Shown here: positions 1-9,822 of the stretch, in pieces
How the letters are laid out: the number at the start of each line of letters is the position of its first letter
Position numbering within the stretch: position 1 is the first letter of the stretch
NCBI GenBank assembly: GCA_963844635.1
Contig: CAWJPD010000011.1
Coordinates: forward strand, 310,001-374,000
Source of the DNA: JAJPKK01 sp963844635
GTDB taxonomy: Bacteria > Pseudomonadota > Alphaproteobacteria > Rhizobiales > Xanthobacteraceae
Direction: 5' to 3'
DNA: 64,000 bases
Translations under genes and position numbers: made by a program
The notes under the pieces: generated by a model
The model's input: the letters and a program-made list of their open reading frames with translations, nothing else
Database searches by the model: none
What the model was told of the DNA's origin: nothing

Positions 1-1295
1 AAAGTCGACGGCATGATGATGATGTCATCCTCGCCGGCATTGACCCGATAGGCGATCGCCCAGTCGACCGCCGCATAGTCGTGGATGTCGATGTCGTCAT
101 CGACCACGGTGATGTGCTTGTAGCGCACGTGGGCGGCGGACGACCCCCAGATCGCGTTCGCCGCCTGCTTCGCCTGGCCGCGATAGCTCTGCTTCATCTG
201 GACCAGCAAGTTGATGCCGGCATGAACGGGCGGGCACCAAACATCGGTGATGCCGGGCACGCCGGCGCGTTCCAGCACGCTCCACGCCGTCGCCGCGCGC
301 ATGATCGAGGAGCAGATCGCGTTCTCGGAAAAACTGCCCGGCAGCGACCCCTCGATGGTGCCGCGCAGGATCGGATCATGGCGGTGGGTGATTGCCGTCA
401 CGCGGATGGTGGGCTTGGGCGATTTGTCGCCGGCAAGATAGCCGGTGAATTCCGCGAACGGCCCTTCCATGCGGTATTTCGCAGGATCGAGCTGGAGATA
501 GCCTTCGATGACGATCTCGGAGCTTGCCGGCACGTGGAGATCGACCGTTTCGCATTTGACGAGATCGACCGGTGCGCCACGGATCGACCCCATCACGTCG
601 TACTCGCACATGCCCTTGGGCACCGGCGCTCCGCCGGTGAAGCCGAGTGACGGCTCCCAACCGATCGCAACTGCGATCGGCATTTCGTCGTGTCCGCTGC
701 GTTCCCATGAGGTCGCATGCTGGCCGACATGCTGGGCGCGCCACATCAGGATCGGGATTTCGTTCCGGCTCGCCACCATGCCGCGATAGATGCCGACATT
801 CATCACGCCGGTATCGTGGTCCTTGGTGACGCAGCCGCCATAGGTCAGGAGATAGCGCCCGCCATCGAGCCGGTTCCACCATGGCGACGGCAGCTCATAT
901 AGATCGATATCGTCCCCGGTGACGATGTTTTCCTTCACCGGGCCGGTGTCGACAATGCGCGGCGGAATGCTGCCTGCAAGGACGCTGCGGCCGAGCCGGA
1001 CCAGTTCGCGCGGATGGGTATCGGGCGGGACGCCAAGCATCATGGCGACACGGCGATAGCTCGACAGCCCGCACCCGAAAATGCGCCGGCATCGGCTATT
1101 GGCGCCATAATCCTTGATGTTGTTGAACATCAGCGCCGGACCGTCGCCGGTACCCTGGGCGAGCCGCATCACCGTGCCGAGTTCGATGTTCCAATCCACC
1201 TCGGCGTCAATTTCTTTGATCTCGCCGGCGGCTTCGAGCGCCTTGACCCAGCCGCGCAGGTCGCCATAGGCGACCGGCTTGCGTTCGATGTTCAT
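1..1295 (-). CDS. UbiD family decarboxylase (3' end cut by window edge)
   Basis: Predicted prenylated-FMN-dependent (de)carboxylase of the UbiD family, which acts on aromatic or unsaturated carboxylic acids. The minus-strand frame stays open for 431 codons from ATG at 1295 to the left edge, so no stop is seen. An AAGGAAG ribosome-binding site lies just upstream of the ATG. Family hallmarks visible: MNVGIYR at about residues 165-171, and EGPFAEFTG at about 277-285, which carries an acidic residue of the prFMN site. UbiD proteins are usually about 450-500 residues, so little is missing. No UbiX flavin prenyltransferase is seen here. It is divergent from the molybdopterin enzyme gene; both may belong to one degradation locus extending left. 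The substrate cannot be read from the sequence. Confidence 0.88.
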   Translation of the reverse strand, partial: MNIERKPVAYGDLRGWVKALEAAGEIKEIDAEVDWNIELGTVMRLAQGTGDGPALMFNNIKDYGANSRCRRIFGCGLSSYRRVAMMLGVPPDTHPRELVRLGRSVLAGSIPPRIVDTGPVKENIVTGDDIDLYELPSPWWNRLDGGRYLLTYGGCVTKDHDTGVMNVGIYRGMVASRNEIPILMWRAQHVGQHATSWERSGHDEMPIAVAIGWEPSLGFTGGAPVPKGMCEYDVMGSIRGAPVDLVKCETVDLHVPASSEIVIEGYLQLDPAKYRMEGPFAEFTGYLAGDKSPKPTIRVTAITHRHDPILRGTIEGSLPGSFSENAICSSIMRAATAWSVLERAGVPGITDVWCPPVHAGINLLVQMKQSYRGQAKQAANAIWGSSAAHVRYKHITVVDDDIDIHDYAAVDWAIAYRVNAGEDDIIIMPST

Positions 1296-1335
1296 TCCGT
1301 CTTCCTTGGCCGTCGCTGCGGCCAGTGCCGCGGTC

Positions 1336-1447
1336 GCGGAGTTAGGGCTGCCGCGAAAGTAACCGCCCCGACACTCGGAAGAAATCAGCAGCTTGGCGGC
1401 TGACCGCTTTGCAACTGATTCAGTTATTTTCGCGGGTACCCTTATGC
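1336..1447 (+). repeat. Inverted-end element, copy 2 of 3
   Basis: An element of about 110 bases homologous along its length to the reverse complement of 61021-61133. Its ends are inverted: left arm around 1341-1363 (CCGCGAAAGTAAC) and right arm 1424-1443 (GTTATTTTCGCGG). The middle carries the conserved core CTCGG-AGAAATCAGCAGC (about 1374-1392). It lies about 40 bases upstream of the UbiD start codon, in the presumed leader or promoter. Compared with copy 1, a C in the left arm is G here and the paired G in the right arm is C, so pairing is kept. No transposase or obvious target duplication is seen. Confidence 0.6.
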
Positions 1448-1506
1448 CCGTGCCGCATCGGCGCTTCAACATGCCGGCCGCTCGGAATGGCAGCTTTGCA
1501 CCTTGT

Positions 1507-1568
1507 CCTCCCTCGTGAAGCGCAGCGGAGCGGGGGAGGGGGACCGCGCGCAGCGCGGTGGAGGGGGC
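1507..1568 (+). repeat. GC-rich hairpin repeat, long form
   Basis: Nearly identical to 18619-18682. It contains two potential hairpins: one from CCTCCCTC to GGGGGAGG, then CC/GG arms around GCGCGCAGCGC. A reverse-oriented relative follows at 1719-1779, the same arrangement as at 18.6-18.9 kb. Confidence 0.7.
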
Positions 1569-1718
1569 TGCCCGGCGGGACGACGCGAAAGTGAGCATGC
1601 AATACGGAGGGATGCTTCCTGCGTTGGAGTTGCGTATCGATATAAGACTAGCGGCTGGAACCATTGATTTGTGGGCCTGTCGCGTACAAATGACGGCCGA
1701 TGGTTTGACGTGCCGCCC

Positions 1719-1779
1719 GACGCCCCCTCCACCATGCTTTGCATGGTCCCCCCTCCCCCGCAAAGATGCGGGGAGGATG
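1719..1779 (-). repeat. GC-rich hairpin repeat, reverse partner
   Basis: Reverse-strand relative of the repeat at 1507. It shares the outer CCCCCTCCACC and GGTCCCCC arms but has a different inner loop, ATGCTTTGCAT instead of GCGCTGCGCGC; both loops are self-complementary. It matches 18838-18897 closely. Confidence 0.65.
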
Positions 1780-1856
1780 AACCACTGACTGAACTCGCTA
1801 CCCGATCCGGACTTTTGCGGCTCGGCCGACCTCTACCCAAGCGAGATGGTGCACGG

Positions 1857-4266
1857 ATGACGGTGATCGGCGTTCCGCTTCCCCGCAAGGAGGATCCGGC
1901 GCTGCTGTCCGGCCGCGGACGTTATGCCGACGACCTGTCGACGCCGGCCGGGACGCTGCACGCCCACGCAATCCGCTCCCCCCACGCGCATGCACGGATT
2001 CTGCGCATCGACGCCCGCCGCGCGCTGGCGCTTCCCGGCGTCGCCGCCGTCATCACCGGCGAGGACATTCGCCGCTTCACCGATCCGTTCCTGATCGCGC
2101 TGAAAGCGCCGGTTCATCAGTGGTCGCTTGCCGTCGAGCGCGTGCGGTTTGCCGGTGAGGCGGTCGCGCTGGTGTTGGCGCGCAGCCGGTACATTGCGGA
2201 AGACGCCGCCGGTCTCGTCGAGATCGACTACGATCCCCTCGAACCGGTCATCGATCCGGTGGCGGCCTGCGGCGAACACGCGCCGCTGCTGCACCCCGAG
2301 TGCAAGTCCAACGAGATTTCGGTGCGCCACTTCACGTATGGCGACACGGCAGGAGCATTCGCCGGGGCCGATCGGGTCGTTGCGCTGACGGTGGAATACC
2401 CGCGCCTCTCCTTCACGCCGCTGGAGTGCTACGTCGTCGTGGCCGAGCATCGGCCGACCGACGGCAGCTATGACGTGCTGGCGAATTTCCAGGGGCCCTT
2501 CAGCACGCACCCGGTCATGGCGAAGGCGTTGCGGGTGCCCGGCAACAAGCTGCGGCTGCGCATCCCGCCGGATTCGGGTGGCAGCTTCGGCATCAAGCTT
2601 TCGGTATTCCCTTATATCGTGCTGGCCGCCGTTGCGGCGCGGATCGCCGGACGCCCGGTGAAATGGGTCGAGGACCGCGCCGAGCATCTCATCGCCGCGA
2701 GCTCCGGCCCGAACCGGGTCACTCGGATCGAGGCGGCGGTGACGCAGGAGGGCAAGATTCTCGGGCTGCGGCTCGACCAGCTTGAAGATTACGGCGCCTA
2801 TCTGCGTGCCCCGATGCCGGGACCGCTCTACCGCATGCACGGCGCTGTCACCGGTGCCTACGACATCGCCCATGTCGAGGTCACGAACCGCATCGTGCTC
2901 ACCAACAAAGCGCCGGCGAGCCTGATCCGTGGTTTCGGCGGCCCGCAGCTCTATCTGGCTCTGGAGCGGCTGGTGCAGCGCATCGCCATCGAGCTCGGCC
3001 TCGACCCGCTCGACGTGATCCGCCGCAACCTGGTGCCGGCCAAGAGCTTCCCGTATCGCGCCGCCGCCGGCGCCCTTTACGATTCTGGTGATTTCGCGCG
3101 CGCGATAAAGACCGCGATCGGCGAAGGCCGGCTCGACGATCTCCAGCGCCGACGCGAGCGCGCGCGCGCCGCCGGCCGGCTCTACGGCATCGGCTTTGCA
3201 GCCGTGGTCGAGCCCGGAATGTCCAACATGGGCTACCTGTCGACCCTGTTGAGTGCACAGGCCCGGGAGCGCGCCGGACCGAAGAACGGCGCCGTCAGCA
3301 TGGTCAGCATCAACATCGATCCGCTCGGCGCGGTCTCGGTAACCGCCGACGTGACCGTCCAGGGCCAGGGCCACGAAACCGTGCTGGCGCAGATCGTCGC
3401 CGATCGGCTCGGTCTCGATCCGTCCGAGATCGAGGTCACGCTGGAAATGGATACCGCGCGCGGTCCCTGGTCGATCGCGGCGGGCACTTATTCGTGCCGC
3501 TTTTCCCCCGGGACCGCGGTCGCGGCGCACATCGCGGCCGAGCGCCTGCGCGACAAGCTCGCGGCGATTGCGGCGAGGCAGCTCAATGTCCTCCCCGCCG
3601 ATATCGAATTCGCCGATGGCAAGATTCGCAGCCGTTCCAATCCGGACAATGCCCTGGCTTTCGCGCGCGTCGCCGGCACCGCGCACTGGTCTCCGGCGAT
3701 GCTGCCCGACGGGATGGCGCCGGGCCTCGCCGAAACCGGCATCTGGTCGCCGCCGCAACTCGACCCGCCGACCGCGCGACGATCGTATCAACACGTCGCT
3801 GACCTACGGCTTCGTGTTCGACATGTGCGGCGTCGAGGTCGATCCACAGACCTGCGCGGTGCGCATCGACCGCTATGTGTCGATGCACGATGCCGGCCGG
3901 CTTTTGAATCCGCTCCTCGCCGACGGCCAGATCTACGGAGCTTTCACGCAGGGGGTCGCGGCAGCGCTTTACGAGGAATTCCTCTACGACACGGCCGGGA
4001 ATTTCCTCTCCGGCAGCTTCGCGGATTATCTGGTGCCGACGGCAAAAGAAATTCCTCCGCTTGAAATCCTGCACCAGGAGACGCCGTCGCCCTTCACGCC
4101 GCTTGGCGCCAAGGGATTGGCCGAAGGCAATTGCATGAGCACGCCCGCCTGCATCGCCAATGCCATCGCCGATGCGCTGGGCGTCACCGATGTCACGCTG
4201 CCGGCAACGCCGAGCCGCCTGCATCGCTTGATCCGGGCCAACGGGTCCGATTTGCCGGCCGAATGA
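1857..4266 (+). CDS. Xanthine dehydrogenase family molybdopterin-binding subunit, frameshifted
   Basis: Large catalytic subunit of the xanthine oxidase/CO dehydrogenase (CoxL-like) family of molybdenum hydroxylases. The chosen ATG at 1857 gives the family-typical beginning VIGVPLPRKEDPALLSGRG. Visible motifs: PDSGGSFGIK and RGFGGPQ of the cofactor pocket, QGQGHET, and near the C-terminus LGAKGLAEGN, which keeps the active-site Glu. Length is about 800 residues, normal for the family. The frame changes by +1 near 3779: GCG-C-GACGAT has one extra C, after which the protein continues as DRINTSLTYGFVFDMCGVEVD. This is probably a sequence error or a recent lesion. No [2Fe-2S] or FAD subunit gene is adjacent, which is unusual for this three-subunit family. 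The cupin gene follows on the same strand. Confidence 0.85.
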
Positions 4267-4478
4267 TCCGGATTGCAGACGGCGCCGCTATTGAGCGCCC
4301 TTTGCCGCATGATGCGTTTCGCGCAGCCCCGGCATACAGTGCGCGTTTTGCCATCGCCTTGCGCGTGACGCTCATCCGGCCGAAGATCGTTCCGCACCGC
4401 GCTACGCCCGTCATCATCGAACGGCGGCCGTCACGCGGCAGGGCGGCGCATCGCGGAAGCCGCCAGTTGGAGCTGAGG

Positions 4479-4973
4479 ATGAGCAAAGCCGTCTCGAGCA
4501 CAAGCAAATCGGTCTATCGCGAATTGGTGACGATCAACGGAAAGAACGTCGTGCTCGCCCACAACGAGCCGCCGGTCATCAATGCCGGCGTTCTCGAAAA
4601 CGCCGATATCTTCCGCATGATCAACATTTTTGCCGAAAAATTCAGTCCGACCAACATCGACAAGGCCGACGGCACGCCGCTGCGCCTTTATACATCCGAC
4701 CACGTCAAGATCGACGTTTCCAAGCGGCGCAAGCACGACATGGGCTTCTGGCACCGCAATATCGACGCCCACGAGATCATCTTCTGCGTCAAGGGAGCGC
4801 TGAAATGGGAAACCGAGATGGGCGTGAAGATCATGCACCCGGGCGACATGCTGTTGATCCCGAAGGGGATCGGCCATCGTTCAATGCTGTGCGAGGATTC
4901 GACGGACGAAAACGTGCTGATCGAGCTGAAGATCGCCGATGACCTCACCTATGTCGGCGAAACCAAGCCATAA
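4479..4973 (+). CDS. Cupin domain protein
   Basis: A 164-residue single-cupin protein. The start at 4479 (MSKAVSSTSKS) is preceded by GCTGAGG; the frame is open further upstream but that stretch has no conserved look. The cupin core runs from about residue 90: HEIIFCVKGALKWETEMG, then HPGDMLLIPKGIGHRS, the usual two cupin motifs with metal-binding His and Glu residues. It resembles cupins found beside aromatic-degradation enzymes, but the substrate is unknown. It ends 12 bases before the amidohydrolase start, so the two are probably co-transcribed. Confidence 0.75.
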   Translation: MSKAVSSTSKSVYRELVTINGKNVVLAHNEPPVINAGVLENADIFRMINIFAEKFSPTNIDKADGTPLRLYTSDHVKIDVSKRRKHDMGFWHRNIDAHEIIFCVKGALKWETEMGVKIMHPGDMLLIPKGIGHRSMLCEDSTDENVLIELKIADDLTYVGETKP

Positions 4974-4985
4974 GCGTAAGTAGTC

Positions 4986-6385
4986 GTGCAATCGGTCGAT
5001 CTCATTATCGAAAATATCGGCTGGCTGATCACCATCGATCCGCGCCGGCGCGTGATCCGCGATGCGGCAATCGCCATAGATAGCGGCAAGATTGTCGCGG
5101 TCGGAAAATCCGCCGATCTGACGGCCCGCCTTGAGGCGCGTCGTCGCATCGACGGCCGCGGCACGGTGGCGACCCCGGGTTTCGTCGATTGCCACCTGCA
5201 TTCTTCGTTCCAGCTGTCGCGCGGCCTTGCCGACGAATCGAACGCGCAGTCGTTCCTGTTCGAGCGCATGTATCCTTATGAGGCGGCGCTCGATGCGCAG
5301 GATGTTCGCGTCGCGGCGACGCTCGCTGCCGCCGAACTCTTGAAGCACGGCGTTACCTGCTTCATCGATCCCGGCAATTACCATCCCGAGGCGACGGTCG
5401 CGGGAGTGCTGTCGACCGGCATCCGGATGCTGGTGTCGCGCTCCTCATTCGATCTGACAAAATCGGTGCTCGGCATTCTCCCGGAGCGCATGATCGAGAG
5501 CACCAGCGCCGCTTTGGAGCGGGCGGAGGCGGTGCTGGCGAGCCATGCCGCCAGTCCAAAATCCAAAGCTCGGCGCCAGCGCCTCGTTCCGTGGTCTCAA
5601 CAATGCGTCCGACGAGTTGATCGTCGGCCTGAAGCGGCTCGCCGACCGGTACGGCACACTGCTCCAGACCCACGCCTGTTTTTCGTATTCGACGCATGAT
5701 TCAAGCGTCGCCCGTTGCGGCAAGGCGGAGATCGAGCGGCTGGAATCGCTGGGCGTGATCGATCGAGCGTATGCTGATCGTGCATTCGGGCTGGCTCGAG
5801 CCGGAGGAGGTCGCGATCCTCGCCCGACGAAAGCCCTCGCTCGTGTGTGCGCCCAGTTCGAGCCTGCACAACGGCTACGGCAACTTCCTGTTCGGCCGGC
5901 TGCCGGAACTTTTGGCCCTTGGCGTCAACGTCGCGCTGGGCTCCGATCACGCAAGTTCCGGCATAGTCGATATGAGCCAGGAAATCCGGCTCGCCTGCTG
6001 CTGCTACAAGGAAACGCGGATCAATCCGCGCGTGATGCCGCCGGAGACGGGCCTCGAAATGGCGACCGTGAATGGCGCCAAAGCAGCGCTGATGGACACA
6101 CGTATCGGCAGCATCGAACCGGGCAAGGAGGCCGACATCGTGCTGTTCGACAGCGAGCGGCCGGAATGGCAGCCGCTGATCAACCCGGTCTCGAACCTCG
6201 TTTACAGCGCGACCGGCGATTCCATACGCGATGTTTTCGTCATGGGCGAACAGGTGGTGGCCGGGGGGAAGCTCACGATGATTGACGAATCGGAGCTGCT
6301 TGCCGGGCTGCCGGCGACGGTGGCTCGTTTCGGCAAGCACCTCGACTTCGGCCGGATGGTGCAGCTCAAATGGCCGGTGGAATGA
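4986..6385 (+). CDS. Amidohydrolase (chlorohydrolase/deaminase type), two frameshifts
   Basis: Metal-dependent hydrolase of the ATZ/TRZ-guanine deaminase group, predicted to deaminate or dechlorinate a heterocyclic amine. GTG start at 4986. The metal motif H70-L-H72 is followed, across frames, by the QTHACFS His, the VHSGW His and the GSDHASS Asp. About 465 residues in total, normal for the family. Three consecutive frames make up the gene: +1 shifts near 5560-5575 and near 5764, where GCG-T-ATGCTG has an extra T. All three parts align to one continuous family pattern, so the original is one gene. With the cupin, molybdenum hydroxylase and UbiD genes it suggests breakdown of an N-heterocycle or aromatic; this is inference. 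Confidence 0.83.
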
Positions 6386-6547
6386 TCCGCATTGCGCGCC
6401 ATACGCAAGCGGCATTGCGCGGCGGCCATTGCGATCGCCCGCAAAGGCCGCCCCGCGCTGCACGCCTCTGACGCCGCGGCGTGCGTTCCGGCCTTTGCGT
6501 CGAACCGACTTCCCGACCTAGCAGGGTCGGCATAAGCAGGCCCCACG

Positions 6548-7311
6548 ATGGCCGTCCATTTCATCGGTGCCGGTCCCGGTGCCGCCGACCTGATTACTTT
6601 GCGCGGGCGCGACCTCATCGCCCGCTGTCCGGTTTGTCTTTACGCAGGCTCGCTGGTGCCGCGCGATCTCTTGGCCCTGTGCCCCGCCAATGCGCGCATC
6701 ATCGACACTGCGCCGATGACGCTTGACGAAATCGAGGCCGAGTTCGTTACTGCGCATGCAGCCGGCCACGACGTGGCGCGGCTTCACTCCGGCGACCTCT
6801 CGATCTACAGCGCGCTCGCGGAGCAGTTGCGCCGCCTCAATCGGCACGCGATCCCCTTTACGCTGACGCCGGGCGTGCCCGCCTTCGCCGCCGCGGCTGC
6901 CGCACTCGGTTGCGAACTTACGGTGCCTGAAGTCGCTCAAAGCTTGGTCCTGACGCGAATGCCGGGCCGCGCCTCGGCGATGCCGGACGGGGAGCGGCTC
7001 AAAAGCTTCGCAGCAACCGGGGCGACGCTCGCGATCCATCTCGCTGCAACCGCGATCGATACCATTATCGCCGAACTTGAGCCGCTCTACGGGGGGACTG
7101 TCCGGTCGCTATCGTCGTGCGGGCGAGTTGGCCGCAGCAGCGGATCGTGCGCGGAACGCTTTCCGATATCGCGGCAAAGCTCGTGACCGAGCCGGTCGAG
7201 CGGACCGCGCTCGTTCTTGTTGGCCGCGCGCTCGCCGCGACAGAGTTCCGGGACAGCGCGCTCTACGATCCCGATTACCGGCGCCGGTTCCGCGGTGGAG
7301 GGTCGCCGTGA
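6548..7311 (+). CDS. cobM: Precorrin-4 C11-methyltransferase, frameshifted
   Basis: SAM-dependent methyltransferase of corrin-ring synthesis (CobM/CbiF), adding the C11 methyl group. The N-terminus MAVHFIGAGPGAADLITLRG is the family's SAM-binding signature, followed by CLYAGSLVP and LHSGDLSIYSAL. After LEPLYGG the frame fails in a run of six G (7091-7096). With seven G it would read GGDCPVAIVVRASWPQQ and continue to the stop at 7311, giving about 254 residues, the family's normal size. The loss of one G in a homopolymer is most likely a sequencing error. The 3' end overlaps convergent cbiD by 37 bases. Confidence 0.85.
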
Positions 7312-8408
7312 GTGATCGCGAATGGAGCGTGGCCGACGCGTTGTCCGTCGCGATCGAAGATCAGGACTTCGACCGCAATGCCGCTGCCGGCGACGACCTC
7401 GCAGGCGCTCTCGCGCGCGGCAATGGCGATGGCGTCGCCGAGCGCGATGTTTTCCGCTGCCGCGTGGTCAAACGCTTCCGCGGCGGTGTTCGATTGTGCG
7501 ATGCGGGCAGCGAGGCCAGGGGAGCCGCCGGCGCCCGCCGCGTGCTGCGCCAGCTGGACGAGATCGACTGTGCCGCGTTTCGAATGCAGGTCGAGCAAGC
7601 CTTGCGACAGCTTCGTGATCTTGGCGATCCCGCCTGCAATCGTCACGCGCGCGATCCGGTGGCGGCGGAGATATTTCAGCATGCCGCCAACGAAGTCTCC
7701 CATGTCGATCAGCGCGATCTCGGGCAGCCCGTAAAGCCTCTCCACGGCGGCTTCCGAGCTCGCTCCGGTCGCGGCAGCGATGTGATCGATCCCGGCAGCT
7801 CGCGCGACATCGATGCCGCGATGGATCGAAGCGATCCATGCCGAGCAGGAATAGGGCACGACGATGCCGGTGGTGCCAAGGATGGACAGGCCTCCAACGA
7901 TGCCGAGCCGGCCGTTCAGCGTTTTTGCCGCCAGCTGCTCGCCATTGGCGACGCCGACCGTCACGCAGACGTCGCCGCTCGCTTGCCCGCCAGCGGCCAC
8001 CTCGGCGATGGCGGCGGCAATCATTTGGCGCGGTACCGGGTTGATCGCAGGCTCGCCGGGAGGCACCGCGAGACCGGGCCGGGTCACCGTGCCTACGCCG
8101 GCGCCGGCAAGAAAGGTGACACCGCTCCCTGGCATTCCCTTGCGCACCGTCGCCAGGACGAGGGCGCCATGCGTCACGTCGGGATCGTCGCCGGCGTCCT
8201 TGACGACGCCGGCGGTTGCCGAACCCGGTTCCAGCCGGCTGATTGCAAGCGCGAAAGCGACGCGCTCGCCGCGCGGCAGCGTGACCGTCACCGGATCGGG
8301 AAACGCACCTGTCAGCAAGGCTGCATAGGCCGCCTTTGCCGCGGCGGTGGCGCACGTGCCTGTTGTCCAGCCGCGGCGCAGTTCGCGCGGGTCCTCATGC
8401 GAGGCCAT
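7275..8408 (-). CDS. cbiD: Cobalt-precorrin-5B C1-methyltransferase
   Basis: CbiD, which methylates C1 of the corrin ring in the cobalt-early (anaerobic-type) cobalamin route. Length 377 residues. The N-terminal LRRGWTTGTCATAAAKAA motif is diagnostic, followed by ATVRKGMPGSG, GVGTVTRPGLAVPPGEPAINPVPR and LGTTGIVVPYS. The reading frame is intact. It lies antisense between cobM and cobB, overlapping the cobM 3' end and starting 56 bases from the divergent cobB start, so cbiD and cobB probably share a promoter region. Presence of CbiD implies the organism does not depend on the aerobic CobF enzyme. Confidence 0.92.
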   Translation of the reverse strand: MASHEDPRELRRGWTTGTCATAAAKAAYAALLTGAFPDPVTVTLPRGERVAFALAISRLEPGSATAGVVKDAGDDPDVTHGALVLATVRKGMPGSGVTFLAGAGVGTVTRPGLAVPPGEPAINPVPRQMIAAAIAEVAAGGQASGDVCVTVGVANGEQLAAKTLNGRLGIVGGLSILGTTGIVVPYSCSAWIASIHRGIDVARAAGIDHIAAATGASSEAAVERLYGLPEIALIDMGDFVGGMLKYLRRHRIARVTIAGGIAKITKLSQGLLDLHSKRGTVDLVQLAQHAAGAGGSPGLAARIAQSNTAAEAFDHAAAENIALGDAIAIAARESACEVVAGSGIAVEVLIFDRDGQRVGHAPFAITHGDPPPRNRRR

Positions 8409-8464
8409 ATGCGTGTCTATAATGCGCGCCGTGGCAGGACCGCAACGTCGCGCGGCATGGCATT

Positions 8465-9802
8465 ATGACTGCGCCTGCCCTCATCATTGCGGCGCCGCGG
8501 TCGGGATCGGGCAAGACCACGGTGACGCTGGCGGTCATCGCGGCGCTCAGGCGCCGCGGCATCGCGGTCCGCGCAGCCAAGGCCGGACCCGATTACATCG
8601 ACACCGCCTTCCACGCGGCAACGACCGGAAAGCCGTGCATCAATCTCGACAGCTGGTCGATGCCGCCGGCGTTGCTCGATACGCTGCTCGGCAGCGCGAC
8701 CGCGGATGCCGCGCTCGTCATCATCGAAGGGGTCATGGGCCTGTTCGACGGCCTCGGCGGCCTCGGCGGGCGCACCGGCGCAACCGCCGATCTCGCCGCG
8801 CGCTTCGGTTTGCCGGTGCTGCTCGTGATCGATGTGGCCGGACAGTCGCAAACCGCGGCAGCCGTGGTGCGTGGCCTCGCGACCCATCACGCCGGGGTCC
8901 GCATTGCCGGCGTCGTGTTGAACCGGGTCGGCAGCGAACGCCATCGCAGCCTCGTCATCGACGCAATGAAGGCCTTGGACATTCCGGTGTTCGGCGCAAT
9001 GCCGCGCGATGCCACTCTTGAACTGCCTCAGCGGCATTTGGGACTGGTGCAAGCCAGAGAACATGGCGATCTTTCCGGACGGCTCGACCGCCTTGCCGAT
9101 GCGGCCGATCGCTACCTCGACATCGACCGGATCGTCGCCGCCGCGGTAACTTCCGTCGCGGCAGAGCCCGCGGCGTTCACCAAAGCGGCGGACGGGCTCG
9201 CACCGCCCGGCCAGCGCATCGCGCTTGCCTGCGATGCCGCCTTCGCCTTCGTCTACGAGCACATCCTTGCCGGCTGGCGCCGCGCCGGTGCCGAGGTTTT
9301 TCCGTTCTCCCCGCTAGCCGACGAACCGCCGCCGGCGGCGTGCGATGCCTGCTGGCTGCCCGGCGGCTACCCCGAGCTCTTCGCCGAAAAACTTGCGGGC
9401 GCGCAGCGTTTCCGCGACGGTCTCAGGCGTTTCGCGACGACACGGGCGGTGCATGGCGAGTGCGGCGGCTACATGGTCCTCGGAGAGGGGATCGAAGACG
9501 CTGACGGCGCCCGCCATGCCATGACCGGCCTGCTCGGGCATGCGACGAGCTTTGCGAAACGCAAACTTCATCTCGGCTATCGGGAGGCGCGCCTGCGCAG
9601 CGACGGCCCGCTCGGACGGCGTGGTGCGGTGATCCGGGGCCATGAGTTCCATTACGCCACGCTGAACACGCCGGGCCACGACGACAGCCTGGTCGATCTT
9701 TTCGATGGCGAAGGGAATTCGCTGGGTGCCGCCGGGGGGCGACGTGGCCAGGTCTCCGGCGCGTTCTTTCACGTCATCGCGATGGCACGGAGCGGCGCTT
9801 GA
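8465..9802 (+). CDS. cobB: Cobyrinate/hydrogenobyrinate a,c-diamide synthase
   Basis: CobB/CbiA: ATP- and glutamine-dependent amidation of the a and c side-chain carboxylates of the corrin ring. 445 residues. The P-loop APRSGSGKTT lies at about 10-19, GPDYIDTAFH at 41-50, and the C-terminal class I glutaminase domain has its nucleophile in HGECGGYMVLG (Cys333) with a later GHEFHY His. The frame is intact and of normal length. Together with cobM and cbiD it forms a partial cobalamin cluster; the remaining genes must be elsewhere. Confidence 0.93.
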   Translation: MTAPALIIAAPRSGSGKTTVTLAVIAALRRRGIAVRAAKAGPDYIDTAFHAATTGKPCINLDSWSMPPALLDTLLGSATADAALVIIEGVMGLFDGLGGLGGRTGATADLAARFGLPVLLVIDVAGQSQTAAAVVRGLATHHAGVRIAGVVLNRVGSERHRSLVIDAMKALDIPVFGAMPRDATLELPQRHLGLVQAREHGDLSGRLDRLADAADRYLDIDRIVAAAVTSVAAEPAAFTKAADGLAPPGQRIALACDAAFAFVYEHILAGWRRAGAEVFPFSPLADEPPPAACDACWLPGGYPELFAEKLAGAQRFRDGLRRFATTRAVHGECGGYMVLGEGIEDADGARHAMTGLLGHATSFAKRKLHLGYREARLRSDGPLGRRGAVIRGHEFHYATLNTPGHDDSLVDLFDGEGNSLGAAGGRRGQVSGAFFHVIAMARSGA

Positions 9803-9822
9803 TGAGAGGTCGTTGGCTTGGG

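Larger units (their letters stand above)
1296..1856. other. Divergent intergenic region rich in repeats
   Basis: This gap between the divergent UbiD and molybdopterin enzyme genes must hold both promoters. It contains one copy of the ~110-base inverted-end element (1336-1447) and a facing pair of GC-rich hairpin repeats (1507-1568 and 1719-1779), described separately. No credible gene is seen: the short open frames consist of the repeats themselves. Confidence 0.6.

Noticed and set aside
1833..3794. 653-codon antisense frame over the molybdenum hydroxylase gene
   Set aside because: Composition (Arg/Asp/Gly-rich, no family motif) is that of a shadow frame; the sense frame carries the family motifs.
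4260..6396. Short shared string GAATGATCCG.ATTGC at the stop codons of the molybdenum hydroxylase and amidohydrolase genes
   Set aside because: Only about 15 bases match and flanks do not, so chance cannot be excluded.
7091..7096. Programmed frameshift at the G6 run in cobM
   Set aside because: No slippery-site context or stimulatory structure, and many other genes here carry single-base errors; a missing G is simpler.
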